In this document: in pieces, positions 46,828 to 59,297 of the stretch
How positions within the stretch are numbered: position 1 is the stretch's first letter
Layout of the letters: each line of letters begins with the position of its first letter
Source of the DNA: Gyromitra esculenta
Taxonomy: Eukaryota; Ascomycota; Pezizomycetes; Pezizales; Discinaceae
Length of the DNA stretch: 64,000 bases
Assembly: GCA_038503075.1 (NCBI GenBank)
Contig: JBCAML010000001.1
Location: 3,100,001 to 3,164,000, forward strand
Direction: 5' to 3'
Position numbers and translations under genes: made by a program
Notes under the pieces: generated by a model
The model's database searches: none
Seen by the model: the letters and a program-made list of their open reading frames with translations, nothing else
Told to the model about the DNA's origin: nothing

Positions 46828-47817
46828 AGGTTTTGTAGTGAGAGATTAGAGTATTAGAGAATCGAAGTTTTGGGACCTGAATATAAAGTCTGAAGTGCTG
46901 CGAAGTTCACACCTGTGAAAAAATGTGGAATACTCTTGTTTTCGTCAGATAATCTAAAGAGCGGTATGTTCGCTGGTATTTATATGCAGAGAACCCTTCT
47001 TAAAGAACTATATGTAACTCAATCTTCAAGCCCCCCAAAAAACTGGTTATATCAGAATTGCAAATCGCAGAGCCACAATCGCAGTCGTACCGAGATGCCG
47101 AAGATACGGTTTTATTCTTTACCCGCAAACTCTAGTGTGCTATCCATACACAAATTATTCTTATACTCGTCATGGTATGCGGGGTAATTCCATCCGGGGC
47201 GCCCCACCTTGATGGGTACCTGATCCATCTCGGCATTTCCCGTAGGTTAGACCAGTATGAAAGTTGGGTCGCATTACCACTGCTAGCTTATTTGTACCGC
47301 AGCGCAAACATTCGAAATGATAGAGTATAGATACGATGGCTCTCTAGTGACCAAACTCCTTCGGACTTCTCTTAGACATCCTGTCGAGTATCTAAAACTA
47401 GAGCCTGTTCATCCCGCTGCTAGTCCTTCTCGTAGTCTAACAAACTCCAAGACCAATTCCACTCCAACATTTCCACAGCCATCACTCAAGACCATGCGTG
47501 AGCCCAATTCCCACCGAGTAGATCTACTCAACAAAAACAAAAATGAAGCACTAAAAATGCTAACGAGAACTTCGACCCACCATCGCAACATACGATTCAA
47601 GTATGAAAAAAGGAGAGAAAAACCCTAAACAAAAACCCCTAAATACACCCACCGAACCCGAACCAGCCAAAAGAATTAAAAAAAAAGGTGATATAAAAAG
47701 TGAAGGGCAAAGAAAGTCGTCCAAGTCATGATGTGAGAAGTAGCAGTCCCTCGGATCTTCTTTTGTATAACAAAATTCTTTTTGTGAAGAAATAAATGGT
47801 GAAAGGCAACCAAACCT
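46828..47817. other. Intergenic stretch between SDR and LST8
   Basis: Promoter side of the SDR gene and 3' side of LST8. No supported gene. A-rich runs are at 47590-47690. Confidence 0.5.
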
Positions 47818-49102
47818 CTACCTTTCGCTATAATCATTTAGCGCAACACAAACCGCTCCGCGGTGATGTCCGTTGTACTGTCTAATAATTTGTTGACTAC
47901 AGGATTCTCATTAGCTCCATCCCGCAGAAACGTGTGGAAAGGGGTAAAGAATATCATACCTGCTCAACTCCCATAGCCTCGCATAATGATCGCTGCAGGC
48001 AGTAACGAGATACGCACTATCCGCACTAAACGCGCAATCCCAAACCCACCGCTGATGCCCATGCAACGCTGTCTCCAGGGTAAACTTCTTCTCATCTACA
48101 CTCCAAATCTTGGCAGTGTGGTCGGCGGAGCAGGTCGCGAGATGGCGCACGTCGGGGGAAAGGAGGACCCGTGTTATATACTTTGTATGTGCTTGGAATT
48201 TACAAACGGGGACGAGTTGAGTAACGTCCCGGTTTTGAATCATACGCCAGACGTAGCAGTTACCCTGAAGAGAGGCGTCAGCACGCATAGATAAGTAGGG
48301 ATAGGCGAGAGATAGATATATACCACGTTATTTCCTGCAACAAGCATACTCCCATCCGTAGCTACAGTGACACTCCGCACTGGAATATCATCTTCGGGTA
48401 TCAACTGATGTGTACACTTATTCTCCCCCAAATCCCAAATCCTCACATTCCCTGCCTGATCGCAACTAATCAGCTCTCCTTGGTTCGGATGAATAACCAC
48501 ATCATTCACAGGACTTCCGTGCGAATAGTTCCGCTGCACACTCGCCGAACGCGTATCCCAGATCTTGACCGTCCCATCCTCACTGGAAGTAACCATCCAT
48601 TTCCCCTCACAGTGAAACCCAACTCCCGTGACATTGTTAGTATGGCCTTCGAATTGGAGGACAGGGTTCGGGTTGGTCGACTTGATATCGTAAAGCTTGA
48701 CAGTAGTGTGACCAGCAGCGGCGAGGAAACGCTTGTCAGGAGAGATGCAAAGACGGTTTACTTGCGAGTCAGAGTGCTGGATCGTGCGTGAGCAGATACC
48801 GGAGAGGGCTTCCCAGAATCTAGTACAGTGTCAGTGTACATATTATCCCCAGAGGAGCCCTTCGGCAGTCGGAGTCGGAACGGAAAGCGGGGTGGGAGGT
48901 AAGATATATGTAGATGTGGATGTACCTGATGGTGTGGTCGTAACCGGCGGTAGCTATGGGAAAAAGGAAACCGCATATCAGTTTGTTACTTGTTATATTT
49001 GATTCGATTTTTCATATAGTGAGAGTGCTTCGGAGGAAAGTATGAAGAGAGGCTATTCTGTGTTTCTGTTTCTGGGGGATAGATACCCATGATGACACTC
49101 AT
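47818..49102 (-). CDS. LST8: WD-repeat TOR complex subunit Lst8
   Basis: Exons on the - strand: 49102-49087 (16 nt, including the ATG), 48953-48926 (28 nt), 48819-48324, 48264-47960 and 47896-47818, giving 307 residues, normal for Lst8. The protein is a seven-bladed beta-propeller that binds the TOR kinase domain in TORC1 and TORC2. Recognisable parts are TAGYDHTIRFWEALSG, CISPDKRFLAAAG, VTSSEDGTVKIWDTR, NVRIWDLGENKC, HLATCSADHTAKIW, VWDCAFSADSAYLVTACSD, and the ending QYNGHHRGAVCVALND. The two tiny first exons were placed because they rebuild the conserved N-terminus exactly. The gene is divergent from NUP133. Confidence 0.95.
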
Positions 49103-49694
49103 ATTTCAGCGCAGGAATGCCAGCGGCCGGGGACCGTTGTAATTATGGGAGGAAATTGGGAGCGCAGCGGTGGCGGCGGGGTGTGTGCGTGAGTGTGTGT
49201 GTGCGTGCGGGTGCTCTCTAGGTATCAGAAGAGATGCTTCAGTTCTTGGGATGGCCAGGGAGGGGAAGATCTGATATGGCAGCGATGATGGGATGGCGAT
49301 AAGGGGGAGAGTGTTCCAGCACAAGCCAAAGACGAAGGAGGGGCGGCAGAGAGGGTGGCTGCTTGGAGGCAGGAAGGAGTCTGTGTGTCTGTCTGGCGTC
49401 TGGCGTATTGAAGGTTCGAACCCGTGATGCTCCAGCAATTGAACTTTCGCCCCAGAGCCGCATCACGCCAAGACCGTCATCCGTTTCAAGGTTTGGGCTA
49501 CATGCAGCCAAACAATACCAGGGTTGGGTTTAATACACCCGAGATCACGTGCATCTCGCCAAGTGGTGCGTCTTTCTAAGAGTTGCCGCTCGCGTTTGCA
49601 CGTCAGGTGTTCAACAACAATCTCAAAGCCGGCGTCTGGCATCTAGCCAATCTCTCTAACAACAAGAATCACTCTCCATTCATTAGACACAGGC
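49103..49694. promoter_or_regulatory. Divergent promoter region LST8 / NUP133
   Basis: 592 bp between two start codons. It contains a GT-rich run (GTGTGTGCGTGAGTGTGTGT, 49180-49199) and a 70-nt tRNA-like fold at 49401-49470 with a perfect GGTTCGAACC but poor anticodon and T stems. No coding signal. Confidence 0.55.
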
Positions 49695-52600
49695 ATGTTT
49701 TCGTCTCATCCTACCTCTGGTGAATCTGCCGCTGCTGCAAGAAGAAGAACGAGGCCAATATCGAGACCAACTTCCCGAAATCAGCATCGCAGTGACAGAG
49801 CCGGAAGCAACACGTCCATAGGCAGGGGTGTCAGGGAGGGATCTATAATATCGCAACGGGGAGCTTCTGGCTTAGACAAAGAGCTCAGGCCAATCTCACT
49901 AACAGCTACTCGTGGAGACAATGGCGGGAAGGACGTGGACGGTGGAGTTGTGGACTGGGTTAGTTTGAACATCCTGCGCATCGTTTCGCGGAAGAGCATC
50001 ACTAACGTGCCAAATCGTAGACAAAAAATGAAAAATACCGTGTCTCAAAACTACCAGCTCTACCGGCCGTTCTAAAATCTTCCACTGGTCCGCCCCTCCC
50101 TTCTAGCTCCGTTAGAATCAAGAATACTAACTGTAAATTCTAGCGGACGGCACTGCCATCACCGCAGCTACTGACTCTTCGAGTGGCCATGCCCTCCTCC
50201 TTTCACATTCCAGTGCCTACGTATGGAAATATACCACCCCACACACCATTCCACACACACTTTCCTTTCCTCTACCAGGCGACGAAAAGAGTTCCACACT
50301 CAACCCATTCCCTCTAGGCGCCCTTGTCTCCCCGTCGGCCAACAGCGATGAACCTGGTCTCGTCGTCGTCATGCCAATGAGCGGAAGGATCGCTTACTGG
50401 GACTCGGTAGGTTCTGCGGTCGCAGAAGGTCTATTCTCAAAGAAACGAGGGGTAGAGGGGAGGGTCTCCCTGGTATCTGGAGAGAATGTTACGGCGATCT
50501 GCAGTGCCGAGCCTGCAGGTTTTCTATTATCATTGAGCTCTGGCCGATTGGCGCATCTCGCACTACGGGATCTGGCGGGAAGGCCAGGGATCGCGGTGAC
50601 AATCATGAGAGGCTATGGGACTGGAATGATGGGCGGCTTGTTGGGCGCTTTACGGGCAGGTTCGAACCGTCGCGATATCGTTGCTGTTCGTGCCGGCAAG
50701 GTCCTAAGAATGGGTGAGAGAGAGATTGTTGTTGCTACGGCCCGCGGTAATTTTTCGAGGTGGCAAGTTAACCGTTCTGGGACCTATGCCAACATTGCGG
50801 ATGTCGATTTACGGGAGAACATACTCTCTGCCATCGAAAAAATCGTGCCAGATGAAGTGGGTACGAGAAGTAGAGATCAGTTTGTTATCGTCGATGCTGC
50901 TGTTGCGAGCAATAGCGAGTCTGGGAATGACGATGTTGACGTGCTGGTGCTGGCTTCGTTCATGCCAAGTGCTAGTAGTCCTGGGGCGTTGTATGTCTTG
51001 GTCTCTATCAGGTTTCTCGCAGGGGGCAGGGCGGAAGTTGGAGACGTGCATGTGGTGAAGAGTTACAAGAATCCACTAGAAGAAGGCCGTACAAGGCCGC
51101 GGCTATATCTCCCGAAACCTGGCAAGACTGCGTTTTTGGTATTCTCAAGGGCCGTTGTTATTGTGTCTACAGTAAAGCCGGAGCCGAACGACGACGAGAT
51201 GGACGAAAATCTCGAAGCACAAGGGGTATTCGAGGATGTTGTGGATTTTAGAGGAGATTTGAAAATCGAAACTGTGGGAAGCGGAATGGAGGATGTCAAG
51301 TTTGATCCCGTCCCGAGGATGGATGGGTCGTTCATGGCGGGATCATTCGCGTCTGATGCAAGTATAATTGTAGTGGGTAAAAAGATTAGAAATCCAGGTG
51401 TGGTTCTTGTCGCGAAGGGTGCTGGCCTTGTGAGGATCGAGACATTTGATCTCGAGCCGGTGAAGACGAAGACTCTAAGGGAACCTGTCAGGGTGAAAAG
51501 TAAGATTGAGCAAGCCGTTTTCTACGGTGTCAAGGAAGACGTAAGTTCACACGTTGGCTATAGAATTAGAGATAAAATAAACTAATCATTGCACAGAACC
51601 CACTAAACTTTCAAGGTCGTAAAGAAATCAACTACCCTCTTGAAGAGATCGAACAAGCCGCTCTCGAAGTCAGCACCGAGATCCTCTCTTCAACATCCGA
51701 ATACCTCCCAGCACTTCTTCCCTCCCTCGAAGGTCACCTCTCGCTCCGTGCTACTCACCTCCGTGCCCTCGCTGAACATCTTCGCTCTACCTTCCCTCCT
51801 CTACCACGGGTAACAATGTGGCGCCTCCTTTCTGACGCCGAAAAATGCGAAGCTGCGCGCGCTGTCTGGAGCGCACGAGACTCACGCCTCCGCCGCGACC
51901 CAGAGGGAGGTGAGGGAGTACTCGAAAATATTATTGCAGAGCTGTTGTCGTCTGACGATGGGGATATTGGTGGTCACGACCCAACACGGACATGGTTCCA
52001 GCGTTTCGCAGGAAGCATTGAGGAGTTGCTACCACTTTCAAAAAGGACATTGGTTGAGGATAGTAAGAAGGGACGGTACGACCAACTCGCATTCGCAAAA
52101 AAGGATGCAGAAGCGAATGATATAATCCTTGGATCTTTGATGGCAGCGTGGCGTTTCAGAGCTCACTCAGCCAGACTATACGGGATGGAGGGCGACATCG
52201 ATGTGAACGGTGTTGTTAAGCAGGCTGGTGGGCTCGCCCCCCCGTGGACTAGCGGGACCAAAATTCTCCAAGCACTGGATACTCAGTATGATGTCAGCAG
52301 GGCTTTACTCAAGGCCTTCTGGGGTCCCAAATTAGGAACCGACGAGGAGCGCCGTGAAGCTGCGGAGAGGGTCGCTGGACAGTTAGTTGGGTTAGCGGAA
52401 GTGTGTTGCCGTGGTTTCGAAGAGCGTGCTTCTTGGTGCGAACAGCAAACTGCTGCTGGCGGCGAGGGAATACTGCAAGAGGGGATCACGGTCAAGGAGC
52501 GGTATATTTCTTCAAGGAGGGGATGGATCAAGCCATTGGTCGAGATTGGGAGAGCAGAGAAGGCGTATGGTATTGCAGAGAAGTGGCAAGACTACAGAAC

Positions 52601-54016
52601 ACTCATTGAGCTTTGCTTTGAAGAGCTATCGAGGATCGACCTTGCCTTGGGAGAGCTTAATAAAGGTTCCGGAGCTGCAGGACCAAGTGAGAAGACAGCA
52701 TCCCAGATTGCAGGGCTCCAGAAAACAAGGCAGAAAACCCTCCAACAGCTCGAAAGATACTTTGAGACCTTTGGTGAACCTTTTGCAACAGAGATGTATG
52801 AATATCTCGTCGACACTGGACAGCTTCAGACCCTTATGAACGGCTTCGAAAACTGGCGCGAAAAGTATCTTACCAACTTCCTCCGCAGTAGTACGAAATA
52901 CGCAAAGCTCGAATGGATCCACGATGTCGCCCTCGGTGAGTTCAGTCTTGCTGCAAACACTCTCAACTCCATCGCAATTCAGCAGGAGGAAGACCTCTGG
53001 AACAAAAAGGTCGAACTGTCGATCGGGAAACTTGCTAAGCTTGCTGCGGTGATGTCTGGACAGCAGGGCTCGATGGGATCACAAGTGAACGAGGATATAC
53101 GATTCATCGATGCAGACCTCGAGCTCGTCGCGGTTCAGGAGAAAATCACTAGTGTAGTCAAGCACTTGAAGGAGGATACTATTGATACTGACGGCGCTGC
53201 TGAAGTTGGTCTTGAAAAATATGCATCTTCCTTAATGGGGAAGAAACCAGGTTGTAGGGAGTTGTGGAAGCGAGCGTTTGGGAGGGCAGTCGAAGGGAAG
53301 GTGATAGGTGTGGAAGAGATCGGCGATTTGCTCACGTTAGCGGATAGTGGAGATCTAGGTGAGCGCGAACAGTTTTATTGGGCGCTGAAAGCACTCAGTT
53401 TGGGCGGGCTAGGGAGAGAAAGGAGAGAGTTTGCGGAAAGGTCAATTTGGAGGAGGTGTTACTTGAGGGACGAGTAAGTTTCCTCTAAAATAAAAATCGG
53501 TTTTAGTAGGGTGATGTACTAATAGATGGAAAAACAGCTGGTTGAGGGTTGTTAATACGAAGGGAAGATCTGACAGTCAGGTTGAGGACGCGACTCACAA
53601 AACAGCATTATATACGACTATCCGTCTAGGCTATGAAAAGGGTATGTACCCCTACTTCGATAGTTGATCTATTATATATTTACTCTAACTCTCTATCCGC
53701 AGGTCTTTTTACAGAAAAATCTCCCTTCCATCCCCTTAGCCCTACAGAAACATACTTCAGCGAAGAACTCCATGAACTCAAAGCGCGCTTCACGCGTGCC
53801 GATGAATCAGAGCTTTTGTTGCTCGCGCATGACCTGATGGCGGAGAATAGACAACTTGAGCGATTCATCAATAGCGCAAACCTTGAAACGTGGTTCAAGG
53901 GTGTGCATGAAGGTGCGAAGAATGCTGCTACACGTGTGTTTGACGAAACATTAGAGTATGACACTTTTGAAGAAGGGGACACGACGATGGAGGTCGATAT
54001 GATGATGGATGAGTAA
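49695..54016 (+). CDS. NUP133: Nuclear pore protein Nup133
   Basis: Six exons: 49695-49958, 50021-50087, 50144-51540, 51597-53473, 53526-53641 and 53703-54016 (1344 residues, in frame throughout). Nup133 is the tip subunit of the Y-shaped Nup84/Nup107 complex that forms the outer rings of the pore. The first 88 residues are Arg/Ser-rich and disordered. The beta-propeller begins around YRVSKLPALPAVL and includes ITAATDSSSGHALLLSHSS and SGRIAYWDSVG. The C-terminal half is alpha-helical with LPALLPSLEGHLSLRATHLR and ends in an acidic tail (TTMEVDMMMDE). Length and order fit fungal Nup133. Intron 2 has a weak GTCCGC donor; it was chosen because it restores the frame and the alignment-like continuity of the propeller. 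Confidence 0.9.
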
Positions 54017-57000
54017 ATCTATGATATTCAATGTCAAAAGATGTCGCGGTTATTATTTTCTCTTTTCCGGTTCTCTTCCTTTTCCTCGTCTGAATGTCAC
54101 CGTCGTGTTAGTTCGTTCTTAAAATGGTAGGTGAAAGTTTTGGCAGGGCCGCACCGATGCTGCGTATATTGTTGTACTTGTAGAGAAATCCAAGAAGCGG
54201 TAATGTCTCGTTTGTTTACATTAGTGGATAAGAAGGCCCTTTGGAAGTGAACTTGAGGAAGTTAGGCATCCTACAGCTTCTTAATTATGTTCAGAGATAG
54301 ATTAGTCTAATGCAGCGGCTAGAATGCATATATATATGAAATATTACGATCCCGTGAAGGGCTAGCTGCCTAAAAAAAACATTAGACTCACAGTGAAATG
54401 CCATCGGCCCTCTAGAGAATTAGAAGCCACCAGTACAAATACATTCATGGGAAGTCGAGGCGGTCTTTTTCGTCAACCGTTAGCCAAACAATCTCGAGCA
54501 CCCTCCTCTCCTAATACAGGCTTTCAAAGTCACCAAATACCATTCGACACTTCAAAGTCCCGAGATACTCCATAAGCCAGTCACACCATCCACTCAATCC
54601 TTCAAGCACAAGTGCATAAAACCCTGCACAGACAAGGCCCAAGACCACACAACCAAACTAAGGGGAATGGCGTAGCTATATATATGCCAGGGCTAGGTTT
54701 TAGAGATCGCGAGCGTATGAGCCACCACCATGCAGTCTTAACTTTTCTCATTCGTCAATTAGCTCCCCAGAGCCATATCCACAGATCAAACTTCCTTGTA
54801 AAGAATGTTTCTAGATTTAACCTAATTATCGGCCCCTACTCAATCCGTATAATCCGTATCTTCTTCCAAATTTGGATCAAAATACCTCCAATCACAGCCT
54901 GCAAAACAACAAATCCGAGGTCTATAAATTAAACATCATTGCTTTTGTACCTCCCTATACTTAAGGTTTTAGATGTCTAGCTGGATACTGTAAATTTTGA
55001 GTATGAACATTCTTCAATGATTTCGACCGCGTACAGCATAAGTGCAACCAACCTGGTTTATAAGAGCAGCCGCTGTTCATCGAGCCTCATTAGGACCTCA
55101 CAGTTAATTGGAAATATGAGCTATCCTCCTGTATTAATCTCTTGGGTATGGTGAAAGTGATGATAAAGTTTGGGGCGTTGACAGTTGTCCTAGCTTATTC
55201 AACAGCACTAATTTATAGATGTCACTTGCGATAAGAAACTCTAAATAATTAGCAAGGTAGTCATATACAGTGGCGGAAAGAGGGGCGTTTTCACTACCGC
55301 ATCGGTGAGAAATGCTGTTTTAAGTTGGAAGTGCTACCGAGTTGGGCAAAAAGTCCTGTAACACAGCAGACTTAATCTAGCAATCTCTAGAATACCACAT
55401 CAATGCCGTACTAAAAACACCTAGCTTTCCCGTACTGTACTTTATAAGCCCCAAAATGGTATCATCCATCAATTCAAATAACATTTATGCAGCGGCACGC
55501 ATATCCACCCCATCAATACGTCGACAAGAAGACTGATAGATGGGAAACTCTTGAAAGACTATCTTAGTTAGCCGTCTCCAGGTGGGAAATCTTGAAATAT
55601 CATGTTTAAATCATCTACTATCACTCGATGATCGAGCACATGCATATGGGAGAATATTTCATGTTACTTGTTTACAACACGTGTTCAACCTGTCATATCA
55701 ATACATCACATATGCTTAAACGTAATAAACGACAACGGCAATGGACTGCTGATTACTACAGATATACACGTACCAGTGAGAGTAGGGGCTTGTGTAATAG
55801 CGCCAGGGCCTAGCTATAGTTTAAATTCCAAGCTACATGTGCTACCCCTACCATCACCTATATTTCTCCGTCGGCTTCCAGGAAGGACTAACAGAAATCG
55901 AGGCTTCTCTATTATCTTGCTGAGAACCGATCGAGAATCTAGAAAATAAATATTAATACATAGCCTCCAAATCTCTATCGTTCTAAGGGAAAGCTACCAA
56001 CTTGTAAGAAATAATAGAAATTTTTAATGAGTATTTGTGGCTAATATTCTGAGAACTCGGCGGCCGGTATCTTACTTTCCAGTAGAAACGGATGAATACA
56101 CGTTGCTGCTTCCGACAAGTATTTGGTGTTTCTTGGTTTTGGGTAGCACAGAGTGGCGCAGGCGATATTGTATGGGAAGGGTTGATCGCGCAGCGCCCCA
56201 GAAACTCGAACAAGTGGTGTGAACACCTAGGACTGTTTAAGAAATAGTTTCTTGCGTACCGATATATTTTCTGAAGTTTGAAGGTGCGTTTGATCTTGAA
56301 TCTTAAACGACCGTAGAGATGCTAAGGCGGCAGGATCTTGGTGATGATCCGATACATACAAAATACAAGCAAGCGCTAGCGAATTAACCGCAACGCTTGG
56401 AAAGTGCCATCACATGATGAATACTACTTCAAAACATAGTCCCCCTGGGCAAGGCCGTACCTGCAGCGGCGACCTCGAGGCTATATATGATTAACTTATT
56501 GAAGTTAAGCTTAATCTCCCCTAGAGCGATTGACTCGAAGGATGTCGTGTTGTAAAGTATGGTATGGCCTTATAATCTCTATAGTCTTTGAACGTCTGTT
56601 GTCAAGTACATAGTAAAAATAAATAAAACCATCTAACCTTCGGAGGCGTAGCTACATCTATGTAAGATACGTGTAATTGAAACGTCCATGATTGTGTGTA
56701 TCCCATAAACGGCAATTTTGTGACATAATACCTTAGCTGCGCCAAATTCTCGCCGACCAGGATGTTGTTGTGGGCTTTGTCTTCAGTTGCAGTCGCGGTC
56801 TCCTATTTCGATACAGTGCTGAGTTTCGGTCGGTTTGCCTTGCTGGAATCCAACCATAAAAGAAGGAAAGAAAGGTCTCCGTGAGTGCTTGACATGGCCT
56901 GCTAAATTCAATTGACCAGAAGAAAATCGTAGCCATAGGTGGTCGTGGCGCCTTCTACCCCTCGGGTGAATATTGCATACGCAGGGGTGGTCTCTACCCT

Positions 57001-58600
57001 ACAGCTGCACAACTAGTAAAAATTGGCAAATCGTGGTTGTGGGAGGAGGACTTGGGCAGATCCTATGACTATTGCTATCATAGCTAGATTCATAGAGTGT
57101 ACTCGTTCCCGGCCAGATGAACCAGAAAACGGGAGAGTTGGCTTTATATGCTACGGAAGTGGCTTTATAACATGAAGTCTGATCAAACCGGTTCATATAC
57201 CTAGGAATGGATTTCTATAGCATCTTGAGGCTCAACGCCTGTTTTTGGCTTCCGAATTATTTTGTGGCACAGATCTGACTGTGTATAGTAAACCTCGACG
57301 TGCGTACGATATCCGAGCACTCCCGACCGATCCCGTTAGAGTTTCGTCTTCCGAGCTCTCGGGATTGTAATTTTGCGAGACGGACAATAGCGGCAACCCC
57401 TATGCCGATCATATCGGACCTCCCTTCCAATGCCCATGCACAGGTTTTTCCGCTTACTTGATCATGAGCATATCAGATGATCCGCGCCTCACAGCAGAAC
57501 ATTTGACAGAATATTTTTTTCTCGAAAAATCTCATCCAGTAGATGCTTTTGTGCCAGACCACTTGAGGAGTATATGTACCACTACCTCCCTATTCGGATT
57601 TCAGGCGCCGATGGTGGTCAGCGCCTTACTTGACTCGCGTCCGGCTGCTTGCGTTCAGTGGCCCGTGCATATACTGTGGAATACGAGGAGTTATTTTTCT
57701 TTTCTTCGTGGTTTCTATTTAGTATCTTCTTGAGAATGAGGGACAGAGATGAAAGACGAGCAGAAAGATTCTGGTGTCCATATACTGGCAGCCCCAGTAT
57801 CCAACTTTGGTTCCTGTGTCATTACAGCACAAAGGCGAAGTGGTACATAACTTTACACGGCATGTACGGAAGACCTAGCCACAACTCGTATAAGATCAGG
57901 AAAATACGTCCTAGCGAGTTTCCCCACCACATCTACGTACATGTAGATACCAAGCATTTTTCTACATAGCAATCCCATGAAACCAAGTGTTCAGAATGTG
58001 GAAGAGCATGTGAAAAGGACATAACCAAAAAATAAATTGTGCAAGTATTATTAACAGTTTAACTTCTGCGATTTACTATTATTTATTACCAGGAAAAGCT
58101 TCTCGACTGGAACGAAGCGAAACACAATATGGTCACAAAGGGTTTGGTTCGGCCAGGTAATTGAGCCAGTCAGCCAGGGTCGTGTAGCCGAAAAACGATA
58201 GCCTCTTCTTGGTCGGCTTAGCCGCTGTTGTTGCCGAAAGGGATTTGGGGGTGTGCTGTTTATGTATCTAAAGAATCTCTGGGATGGGTTTTGGGGAACG
58301 GAGGGCTTCAGCGATATCTCTAGTCTTTCTATGTTGGCGGTTGCCTACTTCTTCCAGAAGACCACCAGCCTCCGATGAACAAGTTTCCGCATATTTCGAT
58401 CCGTTTTCCTATCCATCAGATTTACTTGGCCAAATTGCCCGGGGACCGGGCGCGGGTTGGTTGGTTGCGTTGCCCAACCGAAGAGGCCTAGGCTGTGTTC
58501 AACGTTGACAACCGGCGCACGAGTCGGAACCCCAGCCTCAACTGCAACTACTTGCCGCCGTTCACCCTTCACCCTTTGCTCGATTGACCTCTTCCTACCG
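54017..58600. other. Long gene-free stretch between NUP133 and casein kinase
   Basis: No gene is supported. AT-rich with short repeats. A stretch at 57100-57180 resembles 18588-18725 (decayed MITE family), and a TACATGTA lies near 57940. The last part becomes GC-richer towards the kinase promoter. Confidence 0.45.
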
Positions 58601-58720
58601 GCTCGCTTTCTCTCTCTCTCTCTTCTCACACTTCCACTTGCCAACGTCTTGTCTCTCCCCCCTTTCCCCTTCTTTCTCTCTCTCTCCCTCTTTCTCTCTC
58701 TCTCCTCCCCTTTCTACTCG
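58601..58720 (+). promoter_or_regulatory. Pyrimidine-rich promoter/leader tract of the casein kinase gene
   Basis: About 120 bp of almost pure C/T on the + strand (repeated TCTCTCTC), about 580 bp before the ATG. Such CT tracts are common at transcription starts of highly expressed fungal genes. A GTGAGT at 58970-58975 could open a leader intron, but its acceptor is uncertain. Confidence 0.5.
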
Positions 58721-59297
58721 CCCATCTCGATTTGGTACACAGGAGGTTGCGCGGCGCGGAGTGCAGGACGGCAGTCTGTCAGTGGCTTCATATTTTCTTC
58801 CTCCTTAACCACACCAGTAAAGCTCTTGTGCTTTACCTCACTCTCGCCCAACGCCCACAGTCGTCCATTTTCTGCCTTAGGCATCTTCTGCCTTGGGCTT
58901 GCTTTCCAGTCAAATCGATCTACGTGCTCAGCCGTGTTCTGCAATATTCCCCCCCGTATCATTCTAGTGGTGAGTCTCCGCAACCTCGCTTCCTTCCACT
59001 AGCCCTTTGCAATCATCAACAACAACATCGTCCTTCATTGCTCCCAGATTACCTACCGCCTCCCTGCCCTCTCATGGTTTGGCGATTCCGTGCGTAGCTG
59101 TCAACCGTTGTTAACAAGTATCCTCCCTTAGAAGCGTACAGCCCCCCTTTACCACCACGAACGAGAAAGGTCACTCCTTGATTATCAGCCATCTGCGAGC
59201 TTCTCCCAGCTCGAATTTCGACCGCGAACAAATATTAGCTTGACTAAAACAAACTGCCGTAACCAAAATTTGTTTTTGAGTAGGAGCGTTCGAGATC

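Noticed and set aside
49401..49470. tRNA-like fold on the - strand with a perfect GGTTCGAACC and a 7-bp end pairing
   Set aside because: The anticodon stem gives only four pairs with an 8-nt loop and the T stem only three weak pairs; the A-box is poor. More likely chance or a dead tRNA in the LST8/NUP133 promoter.
57458..57969. Two overlapping open frames of about 100 codons
   Set aside because: No domain, no splice-supported extension, composition like the surrounding intergenic sequence.
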